Origin: JAFMDF01 sp965277445 | GTDB taxonomy: Bacteria; Bacteroidota; Bacteroidia; Chitinophagales; Saprospiraceae | DNA: 64,000 nucleotides | Assembly: GCA_965277445.1 (NCBI GenBank) | Contig: CBDICY010000050.1 | Location: 806,001-870,000 of the forward strand | Direction of reading: 5' to 3' | Part shown: piece by piece, positions 37,901 through 46,681 of the stretch | Numbering within the stretch: the first letter of the stretch is position 1 | Layout of the letters: the number at the start of each line of letters is the position of its first letter | The notes under the pieces: generated by a model | Seen by the model: only the letters and a program-made list of their open reading frames with translations | Databases searched by the model: none | What the model was told of the DNA's origin: nothing | Translations under genes and position numbers: made by a program

Positions 37901-38292
37901 TCATTGAAGCAGAGGATGCCGACGAACTTTCGGGAGGCGCGAATGTCTGGAAACGAGGCAAAAGAGTCGTCGTCAGAGGGCTTAAACATAATGCTTTTTT
38001 AACATTCAAAAACCTTGATTTAGCCAATTTAAAACACCTCCAATTAGCGGCCTATTATACTAAAGGCTATCATTATAAAGGCAAAGTAGAAATAAGAGAA
38101 GGTAGTCCGACTGGTACAGTCATTGGCACCACCGCTGTGGAGAATTTTAACGAGGAAAAAAGTACTCGAACTACCTACGATATCCCTCTTAAACCGACTA
38201 TTTCTAAAGGAGATTTATATGTGGTCTTTAAGAATGAGGTCGATGGGGAGCAGTTGGTGATGAATGCGAATCGGGTGTTTTTGGAGTATTAA
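34924..38292 (+). CDS. ThuA-PQQ sugar dehydrogenase-PKD-cytochrome c-CBM fusion lipoprotein
   Basis: A 1122-residue exported lipoprotein (signal ending LFGSSC, Cys20). Domains in order: ThuA-like trehalose-utilisation domain (about 24-240), PQQ-dependent glucose/sorbosone dehydrogenase beta-propeller (about 265-690), PKD domain (about 695-775), cytochrome c with heme motif C862-K-A-C865-H866, and a C-terminal carbohydrate-binding module (about 995-1122). The propeller would oxidise a sugar and pass electrons to the attached heme. This architecture is a recurring one in Bacteroidota and Planctomycetota. It has its own transcription unit. Its base composition is less AT-rich than the island to the left, marking the return to ordinary chromosome. 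Confidence 0.9.
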   Translation: MKNLLVAFIALIVILFGSSCTKQTPKILVFSKTAKFRHSAIDAGKTAILKLGVENGFQVDTTENADTFKEEKLQQYAAIIFLNTTGDVLDYPQQASLERYIQAGGGFLGVHAATDTEYDWKWYNDLVGAYFNGHPKIQEATLNCLNQTHPATAFLEKTWTKTDEWYNFKSINPDVNVLLTIDETSYEGGTHGTASHPMAWYHEYDGGRAFYTGLGHTKETYQEPLFLQHLLGGIQYAMGGGQLDYQLAHTQSVPEENRFVKEVLDFNLDEPMELDELPGRGLLFVERRGAIKLYDFEYATTKTIAQLPVRYENEDGLMGIAVDPNYTENNWIYLFYSVIDESDKEFGKQYISRFDLVGDSLLMASEKVLFDIPIIRKCCHSGGSLEFGKDGLLYIGVGDNTNPFESQGYAPMDERPNRALWDAQKSAANTNDLRGKILRIKPEADGTYSIPEGNLFPEGTANTRPEIYVMGCRNPFRFSIDSKTGFVYWGDVGPDAGKSDSLRGPAGMGEFDQARQAGFFGWPFTRGNNQAYGDHNFATGQTGEKFNPAKLVNNSPHNTGLQNLPPVQESMVWFSYAASEEFPWLGDGGVNPMGGMVYHAADYPNSEQLYPSYFEDKLFVYEWMRDWVYVLTLDDDYNYVKAESFMPSTEFSHPMDMIFGSDGHLYVLEYGQKWNSRNMDARLDRIRYIEGNRQPIAAVTADKTVGAAPLTVQFSAANSKDYDEEALEYAWFFTEETVQSTEAKPSFIFTEAGIYEVELTVTDPAGENATTYQKIIVGNDPPALKIVLDETDRFFYDGQKVDYKIVVNDTEDGSTENQGITAENVKVTLNYIPEGEDLVVAAIGHQQNTVPIGLQLINESDCKACHAINEKVAGPSYMDIAGKYSKKDKNQLVSNIIKGSSGIWGETMMAAHPQLAVPDVEKIVNYILSLKPDQDKMAKDLPLAGTLDFKEHLQAKSNDGIYVLMASYLDKGHPEVEGSKLAAQEQFIFRPAVIEAEDADELSGGANVWKRGKRVVVRGLKHNAFLTFKNLDLANLKHLQLAAYYTKGYHYKGKVEIREGSPTGTVIGTTAVENFNEEKSTRTTYDIPLKPTISKGDLYVVFKNEVDGEQLVMNANRVFLEY

Positions 38293-38360
38293 GTGGGAAT
38301 ACTGACTTCCGCCATATTGAATACTCATAAGATTGAAAGTAAGGGTTTTAGCTCTGGCTC

Positions 38361-38409
38361 TGTCTGTAGTATTGTAGCATAACCGATAAAATTTCTAAAG
38401 GAGCATCGC
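38361..38409. repeat. Dispersed intergenic repeat, copy 1
   Basis: TGTCTGTAGTA (38361-38371) and AAAGGAGCATCGC (38397-38409) are 36 bp apart start to start. The same two blocks recur 35 bp apart at 50292-50339. The sequence between them is not conserved. Confidence 0.5.
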
Positions 38410-38500
38410 TTCGACTCCATGATCCCAATAAGGTCAAGGTGATAGATTTAACTTTACCGATGAAAAAAGATATGGATAATCAGTAAGGCTGAACCCTATA

Positions 38501-39121
38501 TTACCCATTCCAGTTTTCAATTTCTTTATATGTCTCCCAAAATTCCTTCCGAGCAATCCGATAGACTTCCGAATAATCCAAGGGGCAAGCCAAATAATCG
38601 TATAATTTTACGACCATATTGCCGCCCCAAGCAGGTTCGTAATAAAATTGTTTTGCTGGAAAACTTAAGGTTGCCCATAAGGCGCTTGTCAATTTTACCG
38701 CTTTGATTTTTCCTTTGGCTAAATAGAGTTGATTGCTTGCTGTATCGCCGCCTAGATAATCATATTTCTGTTCAAATTTTTCGCCTAAAACAATGTATTC
38801 CTCTTTCGCATCTGTTTGATTTTGGACGATAAAACTATTATCGTCCACTACGGTATTTACTGTTTCTTTGCCATCACTAGTGATGGTCACTATCTGTTCT
38901 CCTTTTATGCCTCGGCGTGCTATTATTTTTTTGTCTTTTTGATACGTTTTTCCTTTGGTTTTTAAAATGGGTCGCAGTAATTGCAGCATTTCTTTTTGCG
39001 TTAGGTGGTTTTCTTTATTTTTAGTATGCATGGTATTTTTTGTTGAATGCTTTCCCTCCCTATGCTTATCTTTTCGAGAATTGCTTAAAATATATCGTGT
39101 GTGATCGTTGCTATTTTTCAT
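38501..39121 (-). CDS. Unknown protein, possibly PGDYG-like, in operon with TIR gene
   Basis: A 206-residue soluble protein. The first 30 residues are polar and may not be translated; an ATG at 39031 is an alternative start. The C-terminal 50 residues (MVVKLYDYLACP, then VYRIARKEFWETY) resemble the end of PGDYG-family proteins, though the signature itself is not present. The gene starts 7 bp after the TIR gene stop on the same strand. It may be an accessory factor of the TIR protein; this is inference from spacing alone. Confidence 0.6.
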   Translation of the reverse strand: MKNSNDHTRYILSNSRKDKHREGKHSTKNTMHTKNKENHLTQKEMLQLLRPILKTKGKTYQKDKKIIARRGIKGEQIVTITSDGKETVNTVVDDNSFIVQNQTDAKEEYIVLGEKFEQKYDYLGGDTASNQLYLAKGKIKAVKLTSALWATLSFPAKQFYYEPAWGGNMVVKLYDYLACPLDYSEVYRIARKEFWETYKEIENWNG

Positions 39122-39128
39122 TATTCAA

Positions 39129-39917
39129 TTACACTAAATCCTCCTCCTCCAAATCATCTACCAGAGACTGAAAAGCATACACTAGTCTATTCCGCCGAAT
39201 GTTCGCATTTTCGTGAGAGATAATGTTCATTCTACTGTCTCGCTTATACTGATTGTGCTGCGCCTGTAACTGTAGCAAACTATTAGCAAATTGCGAATCT
39301 TCCAACAATACAGCATCCAGTTTATCTAATGCTTTACCCAAATCTTTAATCAGGGCTTTTTTTAATTCCCGCTTTGTTTTGCTTAAATCTTTTTGTGTTG
39401 GCGGCGGACTAATTACTGGAGGTGGAGGTGATATTATTCGTGGATTCTGATTTGGCTGAACTGAAAAACTATTCACAATGGCCCGAATCTTTGCATCAAT
39501 CTGTGCCCAAGCTGGATCAACGGGTTGCCATTCATTGATGGCTTTCAAGCGTCCATGATTATCTTGTGGTAAACATTGATACTTGCCAAAAGCGGTTGCT
39601 CCTAAATTGATAGACCGTACTACAATCGGTATTATTTTGGCAGTTCCTTGTTGTACTCGTTTAAAAACGGGTGGCATTTCTTCCTGATAGATATATTTAG
39701 AAGCGATAAAATGGCGGCTTAATAGACAGATGACAATATCAGCTGCATGTAAATTCGTTTTGATGGCATCATCCCATAATGCTCCCGGTTGAATGAGTCC
39801 ATCATTCCACGATTCAATTAATCCATCTCTTTCCATTGGTACAATAATGGTGGTTAATTCCTCTTTAAACGCTACGTCTTCTCGGGCGTAAGAGATAAAT
39901 ATTTTTGGTATTGACAT
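39129..39917 (-). CDS. TIR-domain protein with C-terminal effector-associated domain
   Basis: A 262-residue cytoplasmic protein. Residues 3-145 are a TIR domain: FISYAREDVAFKEEL at the start, the WNDG/PGALW loop, then LLSRHFIASKYIYQEE with the likely catalytic Glu at 79/80. A Pro-rich linker (PPPPVISPPP) follows, then a helical domain of about 85 residues with the style of an effector-associated domain (HNQYKRDSRMNIISHENANI, then NRLVYAFQSLVDDL). Bacterial TIR domains hydrolyse NAD or make cyclic ADP-ribose signals. EAD tails recruit such effectors to STAND or other sensors encoded elsewhere. No sensor gene is next to it, so it may be a partner in trans. Confidence 0.85.
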   Translation of the reverse strand: MSIPKIFISYAREDVAFKEELTTIIVPMERDGLIESWNDGLIQPGALWDDAIKTNLHAADIVICLLSRHFIASKYIYQEEMPPVFKRVQQGTAKIIPIVVRSINLGATAFGKYQCLPQDNHGRLKAINEWQPVDPAWAQIDAKIRAIVNSFSVQPNQNPRIISPPPPVISPPPTQKDLSKTKRELKKALIKDLGKALDKLDAVLLEDSQFANSLLQLQAQHNQYKRDSRMNIISHENANIRRNRLVYAFQSLVDDLEEEDLV

Positions 39918-40296
39918 ATTTATTTAATTCAAGTTATTTTCTTCGGGTTCTTCATTTTCTGACCTAACCAACAGGGGTAGGAAGTTGTCCATCAACGATT
40001 AATAAGCAAAGAAAAAGGATAGCGGAAAAGCTAACTTAGGAAAGTAAATTTTCTCGTAGTAACTATTTGTTTGTCTTGATTTTAATGGATGAATTGGTTC
40101 ATTGGTTAATGCGTTATCCTACTCCAAAATAATCAATGGCGAACTCCTTATTCTTCTATTCCTTCTAAGTATACCTTTTGATTCTATCGGAAAGATAAGG
40201 AAACTTTTACCACACTCGCAAAAAATACGTTATAAAACCCTAATTTTTAGTTTTTTACGAACGACTGGCAGGAAAATAATCTACGCTTACTACTAA
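39918..40296. other. Intergenic region between TIR gene and terminator
   Basis: About 380 bp upstream of the TIR gene. A 64-codon open frame at 40102-40296 has no homologue I recognise and no start context, so I do not call it. Nothing else is visible before the hairpin at 40297. Confidence 0.4.
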
Positions 40297-40332
40297 AAAA
40301 TCCGCTTAACTTTTTAGGGCTAAGCGGATTTT
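40297..40332 (-). terminator. Intrinsic terminator of the M43 protease gene
   Basis: Perfect 12-bp inverted repeat AAAATCCGCTTA / TAAGCGGATTTT with a 12-nt loop, 45 bp after the M43 gene stop. The stem carries A and T tracts at its ends and could work in both directions. Confidence 0.8.
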
Positions 40333-40376
40333 ATAATTGCTTTATTTTTAGGTGCTATAACAATGTTACTTCAAAA

Positions 40377-43300
40377 CTATCGTATCAGAATCATTTTCTT
40401 GGAAATTTGTTCTTTTTCGGTTTGCAATACCACAAAATACATACCTGCATTAAAACCACTCAATGCAACCTCTTGTTGGTAAGTACCTTGTGCTTTTGCT
40501 TGTTGAGAGGTAATAATGGCCAACTCTTTCCCTGTCATATCAAATAAACGAATAGAAACCGTTGCCGCCTCTTTTAATTGATAATCAATGGTTGTGTATT
40601 CCTTGGCGGGATTTGGTCTAATAGTCATGGTTAAATTACTAGCAATTGGCGTATATTGAGTATTAATTCTAGCTTGACTGACGTTATTCTCGGGATTCGT
40701 CAAAGGATTACAACTAACAATTCGTGCAGTAAAAGTAGCCGAACTAGTAGGGGCTGCATGAAATCCAGTTTTTAAGATAACTTCTTTACAACCTTCATAA
40801 GTAACCGTATGCGTTGACGGTATGACTTCTGCTGAACTAACGGTATCACAACTATAGGTGGCATTATCATTTGAAGTGTCTACATTAAGCATATCATTGG
40901 TACAGGTGGCAGATGCACTTACTGTAATCGTAAATGTTTTAGTCGCTCCGTTACATCCATTTAAGACTGGGGTAACGGTAATGGTAGCAACGCCAGCATT
41001 CATTGCTTCAAAAGCAGGAATATTTCCCATTCCACTAGCGTCTCCTAACCCAATATTGGTATTATCGTTCGTCCAAGTATAAGATGATCCTGTCCCGCTA
41101 AAAGTAATAGCTGTAGTCATACTTCCAGTAGTAACTGTTTGACTGGTAATTGCATTTACATTTGGTAAATCTTGGACAGTAATCGTTGCCGTTCCTGAGT
41201 TATTTGTCCCGACACAACCATTCGCATCTGTAACAGAAGTAATTGTATAACTAGTCATTGAACTAGGACTTACTGCAATTGCCGTCCCCGAAACGTAATT
41301 ATTAACTGTACCGCCGCTATGAACTAAAGTATAGGGAGACGTCCCTCCTGTAATCGCTACGGAGATATTCGCACTTTCCCCATTACAAATGGTCGTACTG
41401 CCACTCATTACCGCTGCCGTACTTGCTTGATTTACCGTAATTGTTGCTGTTCCAGAATTATTTGTCCCAACACAACCGTTTGCATCGGTAACGGAGGTAA
41501 TCGTAAAGCTAGTCGTTGAACTAGGACTCACTACAATTGCCGTTCCCGAAACGTAATTATTAACTGTACCGCCGCTATGGACTAAAGTATAGGGAGACGT
41601 CCCTCCTGTAATCGCTACGGAGATATTCGCACTTGCTCCATTGCAAATGGTCGTGCCTCCACTCATTACCGCTGCCGTACTTCCAGTTGGACCGGTAAGA
41701 GTTGTAGATAAATTAGCAGACGTACAAGTAGAGATAGTTACCTTAATTTCACTATAAACACCCGCTTCTAAATTAGCTAGGGTATAACTACCTGAACCAT
41801 TTGTTGTAATAGGCCCAGTTATTGCTGTTCCTCCATCTTTTTTATAACTCAGGGTGTAAGCTGTATTAGCTGTTAGATTATTTATTGGGATGCTGCCTTG
41901 ATTGCCTCCGCAGGTTGTGGGGTTGGTTGGTGTGCCTAGTGTAGGGGTTGGGTTAGTGCAGGCTGGAGCAGTAACCGTTAGCGTAATCGTATTGACACTT
42001 AAGGTTGGGCAAACACTACCGCTATAGATAGCAGAAATATTTGTATTTAAGTAACTATTAAAATTTGATACATCAGAAGTTAATAACGTGACTCCATATA
42101 CAGTATAAGTGCCTGCTGATAAGCCTGTAAAATCAGCACTTGCTGATATGGCACTTATCACACCACTAGCATTAACAGCCATATAGGTATAAGTATAGGA
42201 AGCACCAGGATCAGGTACACCGTCATAAATTGTTTCTCCTGAAGTAACAGTATAACTTTGGGGCAAAGTTGGATAAGATGTACTAAAACTTGTAATAGCA
42301 ATAGAATAACTAGTATTTGCTACTAAACTTACCGTGGTTTGATTACTTAGGTTAACATTACCTGATCCAGATGGTCGGGTTCCAGTACTGCCAATAAATC
42401 CAGTACAAATATTTGAAGGATCAAATGTTCCCTCGTATATATTTACTACTAAGCCAGAATATGGACTTATCGTGAAGGTATGATTTCCTGTCACACCTGC
42501 AGTAAATGTGTAAGTATCATAATAATTGCTATTACTAGGTCCAGCACAAGAAGAGGGATTACCGTTTTCAAATGCAAGATTACTACCTGGATCCGAAGAA
42601 GTAACGCTTCCTGAAAAATTACTGATAACGCTTCCATATACAGGACTAAGCGATAAATTAAGGGCTGCATTACCTGCTTCCGCAGTAACATTGCCACTAC
42701 CCGAAAAAGAAGCCCCTCCTGAACTATTATTTATAATCTCTACGGTGTGGGTTTGATTAAATGCTGCAGCACTTGCTTCACCTGTTACATTAGAAATAGT
42801 TAAAATAAAGGTCTCTGTACTTTCAGAAATTTCATCATTATAAACCCTTACCGTAATATCTTTAGAAGATTCACTAGTTGCAAAATTTACAGTTGTACTG
42901 CTTATCAATTCAACATCTCCTGGGGTATTTGCAGTACTAGCTCCATCAATAGTAATTGTTACCGTAGAAGCACTACCGGCTGTTTTATATAGGGCAATTG
43001 GAATGGTTAAATCATAATATTTTCTACAACCACTTACAGTTGTTGCATTTGATTCATAAGCACCTGTGCTAACATCTTTAAAGAATGCAAAGTTGCCAGT
43101 TACTTCCGTACAACCATCACTTGTTTTTAAGGAAGCTCTGGAACCATCAAGCGCAGCCCTCATTCTTGTTTTTTGCCCCTCAGTAAAAGTGTTTTGACAA
43201 CTTTGACGACTGTAATCCATATAGTTTTCATACATATCTTCCACATCACTTGAAAAACCAGAATTAGCATCAGTACTACAAGAATTTTGAGGATCGCCAC

Positions 43301-44213
43301 AACTCACACCTGAAGTACTACTATCTGGTGGAGTGTCACAAACAAAATCACCATCGGATGAACAATCATTATTTTGGCAACTGCTCTCTCCTGAAGGGAC
43401 ATTAAAGGTATGAGATAGATTGAAATAATGACCTACCTCATGAATGTGTACTTTAGAAGCATCTGTTGAACTTCCCCAATAACTAGCTTCATTGACTACT
43501 CCGTCATAGCATTGTCCATGTGCTCCAGATAGATAGGCGTAACCAGCGACACCACATCCAGAAGAAGTAGTACAAATTCCTTTAACTAACCAGACATTTA
43601 AATATTTAGTTGGATCCCATCTACTTAAGTCCTTTAATTCTCCATCTTGATCTTCCCGACAGGAACTAGATGAGGACAATTCGGGATTTACATTGGATAA
43701 AGAAGATGCGACTCTATTAATACCATTGGTCGCATTGCCATTCGGATCTCTTTTGGCTAAACAAAAATTTAACTGAATATCTGCGCTTGCTAGAGCTGCA
43801 TTAGCTGCAGCAAGTCGGCTATCTCCGGCATAATCACCAGTATTTCTAAAGCCTTGATTGAGGTGCTCAATACCTGCTTCAATTTGGGCAAGAGATAAAT
43901 TTTCGGCAGTTCCTACAGGGGTGCCAGGCAGATGAATAATATGCACCACAACAGGAATTGTTACTTCTGTAGCAAAATTAGTGAACTCTCCACTAGCGAT
44001 GGCATTGAGTCTTTGTTGATAAAAATTTTCAAAATTCAGCACATTTTCTCGATATTTCTCATCGTTTTTAAATGTCTCTTGATGTTTTTCATCAAAAAAA
44101 CAACCCGTAAAAGGCGGCGTTTCAATTGAAGTGTCTTGTGCTAAAGTAGTAGAAATACAAAAAAGCGTAATAATTGTATAGAGTGAAAGTATTTTTTGGG
44201 AACAGAATTTCAT
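40377..44213 (-). CDS. Secreted M43 (pappalysin-like) metalloprotease with T9SS sorting domain
   Basis: A 1278-residue exported protein. Signal peptide at residues 1-25 (ending TTLAQ). The zinc motif H258-E-V-G-H262 with H268 (HIHEVGHYFNLSH) is that of M43 pappalysin-like enzymes. A Calx-beta-like domain and Ig/SprB-like Gly/Thr/Ser-rich repeats follow. Two copies of an 86-residue unit (CNGASANISVAITGGTSPYT) lie in direct tandem. The final 80 residues are a type A T9SS C-terminal sorting domain (IRPNPAKEYTTIDYQL). The protein is therefore exported through the type IX system and attached to or released from the surface. The gene stands alone, with a terminator behind it. Confidence 0.93.
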   Translation of the reverse strand: MKFCSQKILSLYTIITLFCISTTLAQDTSIETPPFTGCFFDEKHQETFKNDEKYRENVLNFENFYQQRLNAIASGEFTNFATEVTIPVVVHIIHLPGTPVGTAENLSLAQIEAGIEHLNQGFRNTGDYAGDSRLAAANAALASADIQLNFCLAKRDPNGNATNGINRVASSLSNVNPELSSSSSCREDQDGELKDLSRWDPTKYLNVWLVKGICTTSSGCGVAGYAYLSGAHGQCYDGVVNEASYWGSSTDASKVHIHEVGHYFNLSHTFNVPSGESSCQNNDCSSDGDFVCDTPPDSSTSGVSCGDPQNSCSTDANSGFSSDVEDMYENYMDYSRQSCQNTFTEGQKTRMRAALDGSRASLKTSDGCTEVTGNFAFFKDVSTGAYESNATTVSGCRKYYDLTIPIALYKTAGSASTVTITIDGASTANTPGDVELISSTTVNFATSESSKDITVRVYNDEISESTETFILTISNVTGEASAAAFNQTHTVEIINNSSGGASFSGSGNVTAEAGNAALNLSLSPVYGSVISNFSGSVTSSDPGSNLAFENGNPSSCAGPSNSNYYDTYTFTAGVTGNHTFTISPYSGLVVNIYEGTFDPSNICTGFIGSTGTRPSGSGNVNLSNQTTVSLVANTSYSIAITSFSTSYPTLPQSYTVTSGETIYDGVPDPGASYTYTYMAVNASGVISAISASADFTGLSAGTYTVYGVTLLTSDVSNFNSYLNTNISAIYSGSVCPTLSVNTITLTVTAPACTNPTPTLGTPTNPTTCGGNQGSIPINNLTANTAYTLSYKKDGGTAITGPITTNGSGSYTLANLEAGVYSEIKVTISTCTSANLSTTLTGPTGSTAAVMSGGTTICNGASANISVAITGGTSPYTLVHSGGTVNNYVSGTAIVVSPSSTTSFTITSVTDANGCVGTNNSGTATITVNQASTAAVMSGSTTICNGESANISVAITGGTSPYTLVHSGGTVNNYVSGTAIAVSPSSMTSYTITSVTDANGCVGTNNSGTATITVQDLPNVNAITSQTVTTGSMTTAITFSGTGSSYTWTNDNTNIGLGDASGMGNIPAFEAMNAGVATITVTPVLNGCNGATKTFTITVSASATCTNDMLNVDTSNDNATYSCDTVSSAEVIPSTHTVTYEGCKEVILKTGFHAAPTSSATFTARIVSCNPLTNPENNVSQARINTQYTPIASNLTMTIRPNPAKEYTTIDYQLKEAATVSIRLFDMTGKELAIITSQQAKAQGTYQQEVALSGFNAGMYFVVLQTEKEQISKKMILIR
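41184..41700 (-). repeat. Two tandem 258-bp repeats inside the M43 gene
   Basis: Two copies with an exact period of 258 bp (86 codons), nearly identical at DNA level. Equivalent points are 41203 and 41461. They encode one SprB-like repeat unit each. The near-identity suggests recent duplication or gene conversion. Confidence 0.8.
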
Positions 44214-44421
44214 AAATAGAATTTCTTGAATTGGTGGAAAAATAAAGCAAGTAAAAACTCACTAGCATCATCCAATACAAGTCTTCTCGGTTTTTGTTTT
44301 GTGTTTAATTAATTGAGTATTTCGGAAGACACATATTTAGATACTTCAAATATAATAATAATACTTATCAAAAATGGATTTAAAGGGATAAAAAGGCATT
44401 TTTAATAGTTTTTTGGTTCAT

Positions 44422-45177
44422 TTATGCCGTCATCCCGCCATCCACAGGCATACTATGCCCTGTCACAAATCCTGTTTCGTCTGCGCACAACCAAACTATG
44501 GCGTTAGCAATATCAGTGGGTTGCCCATAGCGTCGTAAGGGGATATTACGCAATAATTTTTTTTCAAAGGTAGGATCAATCGTCAACATATCTTTCACCA
44601 TCGGTGTCATAGTAAATACCGGACAAACGGCGTTTACTCGGATTTTGTGACGAGCGTATTCGTGCGCCGCCGTTTTAGTTAAACCTACTACCGCATGTTT
44701 AGCTGCAGTATATGCAGACGTATAGGGTTGTGCTTTTAAACCAGCAATAGAGGCAATGTTGACAATGGCTCCGCCTGTACCTTGCTTCACCATTTGTGCC
44801 AATTCTGCTTGCATGCAATAGAATACACCTGTTTGGTTGATGGCAATGACTTTGTCCCAATTCTTAGGGGCATACTCGTGGGTAATTTTAAAATCACCAC
44901 CAATCCCTGCATTATTAACAGCAATATCTAACTGACCAAAATGATCAACAGTTGCCTGTACTAGATTTTTGACTTGGGCTAAATTAGAGACATCTACTTT
45001 AAAAAAAACTGCCCGTTGCCCTTTAGTCTCTACCATTCTTACGGTCTCTAGTCCTCCTTTTTCATTGATATCAGCAACCATTATGCCTGCTCCTTTTTCG
45101 GCAAACATAATGGCTGCGGCTCGCCCTATTCCAGAACCAGCCCCTGTAATTAAAACGGTTTTTCCTTTAAAATTCAT
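44422..45177 (-). CDS. Short-chain dehydrogenase/reductase (SDR)
   Basis: A classical SDR of 251 residues counted from ATG 45177; an upstream in-frame ATG at 45204 adds nine unlikely residues. Visible: NAD(P)-binding TGAGSGIG, NNAG, catalytic Ser in IASIAG, and Y-x-x-x-K in YTAAKH. An Asp after the second strand (VADINEKGG) favours NAD over NADP. The closing sequence VTGHSMPVDGGMTA is typical of the glucose-dehydrogenase/FabG-like group. Substrate unknown. The LOG-family gene ends 39 bp upstream on the same strand, so they may form an operon. Confidence 0.9.
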   Translation of the reverse strand: MNFKGKTVLITGAGSGIGRAAAIMFAEKGAGIMVADINEKGGLETVRMVETKGQRAVFFKVDVSNLAQVKNLVQATVDHFGQLDIAVNNAGIGGDFKITHEYAPKNWDKVIAINQTGVFYCMQAELAQMVKQGTGGAIVNIASIAGLKAQPYTSAYTAAKHAVVGLTKTAAHEYARHKIRVNAVCPVFTMTPMVKDMLTIDPTFEKKLLRNIPLRRYGQPTDIANAIVWLCADETGFVTGHSMPVDGGMTA

Positions 45178-45216
45178 CTTCGTATTTTTTTTGTTAAATC
45201 TCAATTTATGACAAAA

Positions 45217-45945
45217 CTACTTCAATTGAAAATTAGGGGATAATTCTCCTGGATCTTTTCCTTGATAGAAATTACGGATAATGGCAACTGCATCTTCTGC
45301 ATTATCGACAATAGGGATTAAATCTAAATCTTTTTCATTGATATTGCCTGCTTCTTTAAACATGACATTCGTGATCCAATCTTTTAATCCTGACCAATAA
45401 TCTTTACCAACTAATACAATCGGTACTTTGGTTATTTTTTTAGTTTGAATGAGTGTTAATACCTCAAAAAGTTCATCTAAAGTGCCCATTCCGCCAGGTA
45501 GTACCACAAAACCCTGCGCATATTTAACAAACATTACCTTTCTGACAAAGAAAAAACGATGATTTAAAATTTTATCATTGTCTACAAAATCATTGACGCC
45601 TGTTTCAAAGGGTAAGTCAATTCCTAATCCTACGGAAATACCATCGTATAATTTGGCGCCTTTGTTACCTGCTTCCATAATACCTGGACCACCGCCAGTA
45701 ATGACCCCAAATCCCTCTTCGGTTAATTTCCGAGCTACGTCTATGGCTAGTTTATAATAAGGATGATCTGGCTTCGTCCGAGCAGAACCAAAAACAGACA
45801 CGCATGGGCCAATTTCGTTCAAGCGTTCAAATCCTTCTACCATTTCCGAAATTACTTTGAACATCGTCCAAGCATTTTCTCCTTTGATTTTAGTCCATTG
45901 CTTCATTTTCTGGTTGACACTAGTTATTTTTTCGTCTTTTTTCAT
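45217..45945 (-). CDS. LOG-family protein (cytokinin riboside 5'-monophosphate phosphoribohydrolase-like)
   Basis: A 242-residue Rossmann-fold protein with the two LOG signatures: GGGPGIMEAGNKGA and PGGMGTLDELFEVLT. An early strand VSVFGSARTKPDHPYY is also typical. Family members cleave ribose 5-phosphate from nucleotide monophosphates; many are mislabelled as lysine decarboxylases. The length is normal for the TIGR00730-type members of Bacteroidota. Cytoplasmic. Confidence 0.9.
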   Translation of the reverse strand: MKKDEKITSVNQKMKQWTKIKGENAWTMFKVISEMVEGFERLNEIGPCVSVFGSARTKPDHPYYKLAIDVARKLTEEGFGVITGGGPGIMEAGNKGAKLYDGISVGLGIDLPFETGVNDFVDNDKILNHRFFFVRKVMFVKYAQGFVVLPGGMGTLDELFEVLTLIQTKKITKVPIVLVGKDYWSGLKDWITNVMFKEAGNINEKDLDLIPIVDNAEDAVAIIRNFYQGKDPGELSPNFQLK

Positions 45946-46681
45946 AAATAAAAATTAATGTTTCTTTGTATAGTTTTTAGAAATAGGTGTGTTCAATTAA
46001 CTTTAAAAAGTCTAAGTACCAACTCATAATTAGTTTAAAATTTCAGGGAGATTATTTTTTCGATAGTTTTCTTTAAAAAATCCAGTCATAGCACCGCTAC
46101 GGCTTGATTTTTTAGAGGAAAATAGCGGAAAAAGAAGCCGCTGAAAATTAATAATAATTGTGTGTTGGTACTTATATTTCCCATTTTTTAAAGCGACCCA
46201 AGGATTATAAACGTCACAACCTCGTAAAAGGTTTAGTGGACTATAATTTGAGTAATTTAAAATGCGCTCCTTAAAAGGGCTTAAAACATAGGGCAAAGAA
46301 AGGTAAAACAGCAAATAATTGAAATTTTCTAGAGGTACATCTGAAAATTCTTCAAATACTAATATATCTCCCTCTGGTATAGACTTTTAATAGCAATGTC
46401 AATGTCAAGTTGCCTGAAAAATTAGAATAATCGTTGACTTATTCAATTTTGCAGGAAGGGTTTTCTTATAAAAATGTAAAAGCTCCCGTTTTGGCAATTT
46501 TCAATTGAAAATTGGTAAAATATTTTTTTTAAGAAAACCCTTATTTTGCAGGATCAGGGTTATTGTTATTGTCATTGAAATTGAAATTTAATTGTCTATT
46601 TTCAGTACTAAACCTTCTGCCCTTTGCCCAACACACAATGCTAAATATTTTATGATTTTAATCACTCTATAATATAATTCT
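45946..46681. other. Intergenic region with inverted repeat, no confident gene
   Basis: 736 bp. A 94-codon frame at 46030-46314 (minus) has no recognisable domain and odd composition; I do not call it. The inverted repeat at 46456-46542 is listed separately. Short runs such as TGTCAATGTCAA and ATTGTTATTGTCATTG give the region a low-complexity look. Confidence 0.4.
46456..46542. repeat. Inverted repeat with nested 20-bp palindrome
   Basis: Outer arms AAGGGTTTTCTTA (46456-46468) and its exact reverse complement at 46530-46542. Between them lies a perfect 20-bp palindrome at 46495-46514 (CAATTTTCAATTGAAAATTG). The outer copies are each flanked by a TTTTGCAGGA-like sequence. It could be a small non-autonomous element or a structured RNA. 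Confidence 0.6.

Noticed and set aside
40102..40296. 64-codon frame upstream of the TIR gene
   Set aside because: Hydrophobic, low-complexity and ending just before the terminator; no support as a gene.
41184..41700. CRISPR-like repeats
   Set aside because: The repeats are long, contiguous and coding (86 codons); no spacer pattern exists in the window.
46030..46314. 94-codon frame between genes
   Set aside because: No homologue style, no promoter or start context; kept as intergenic.
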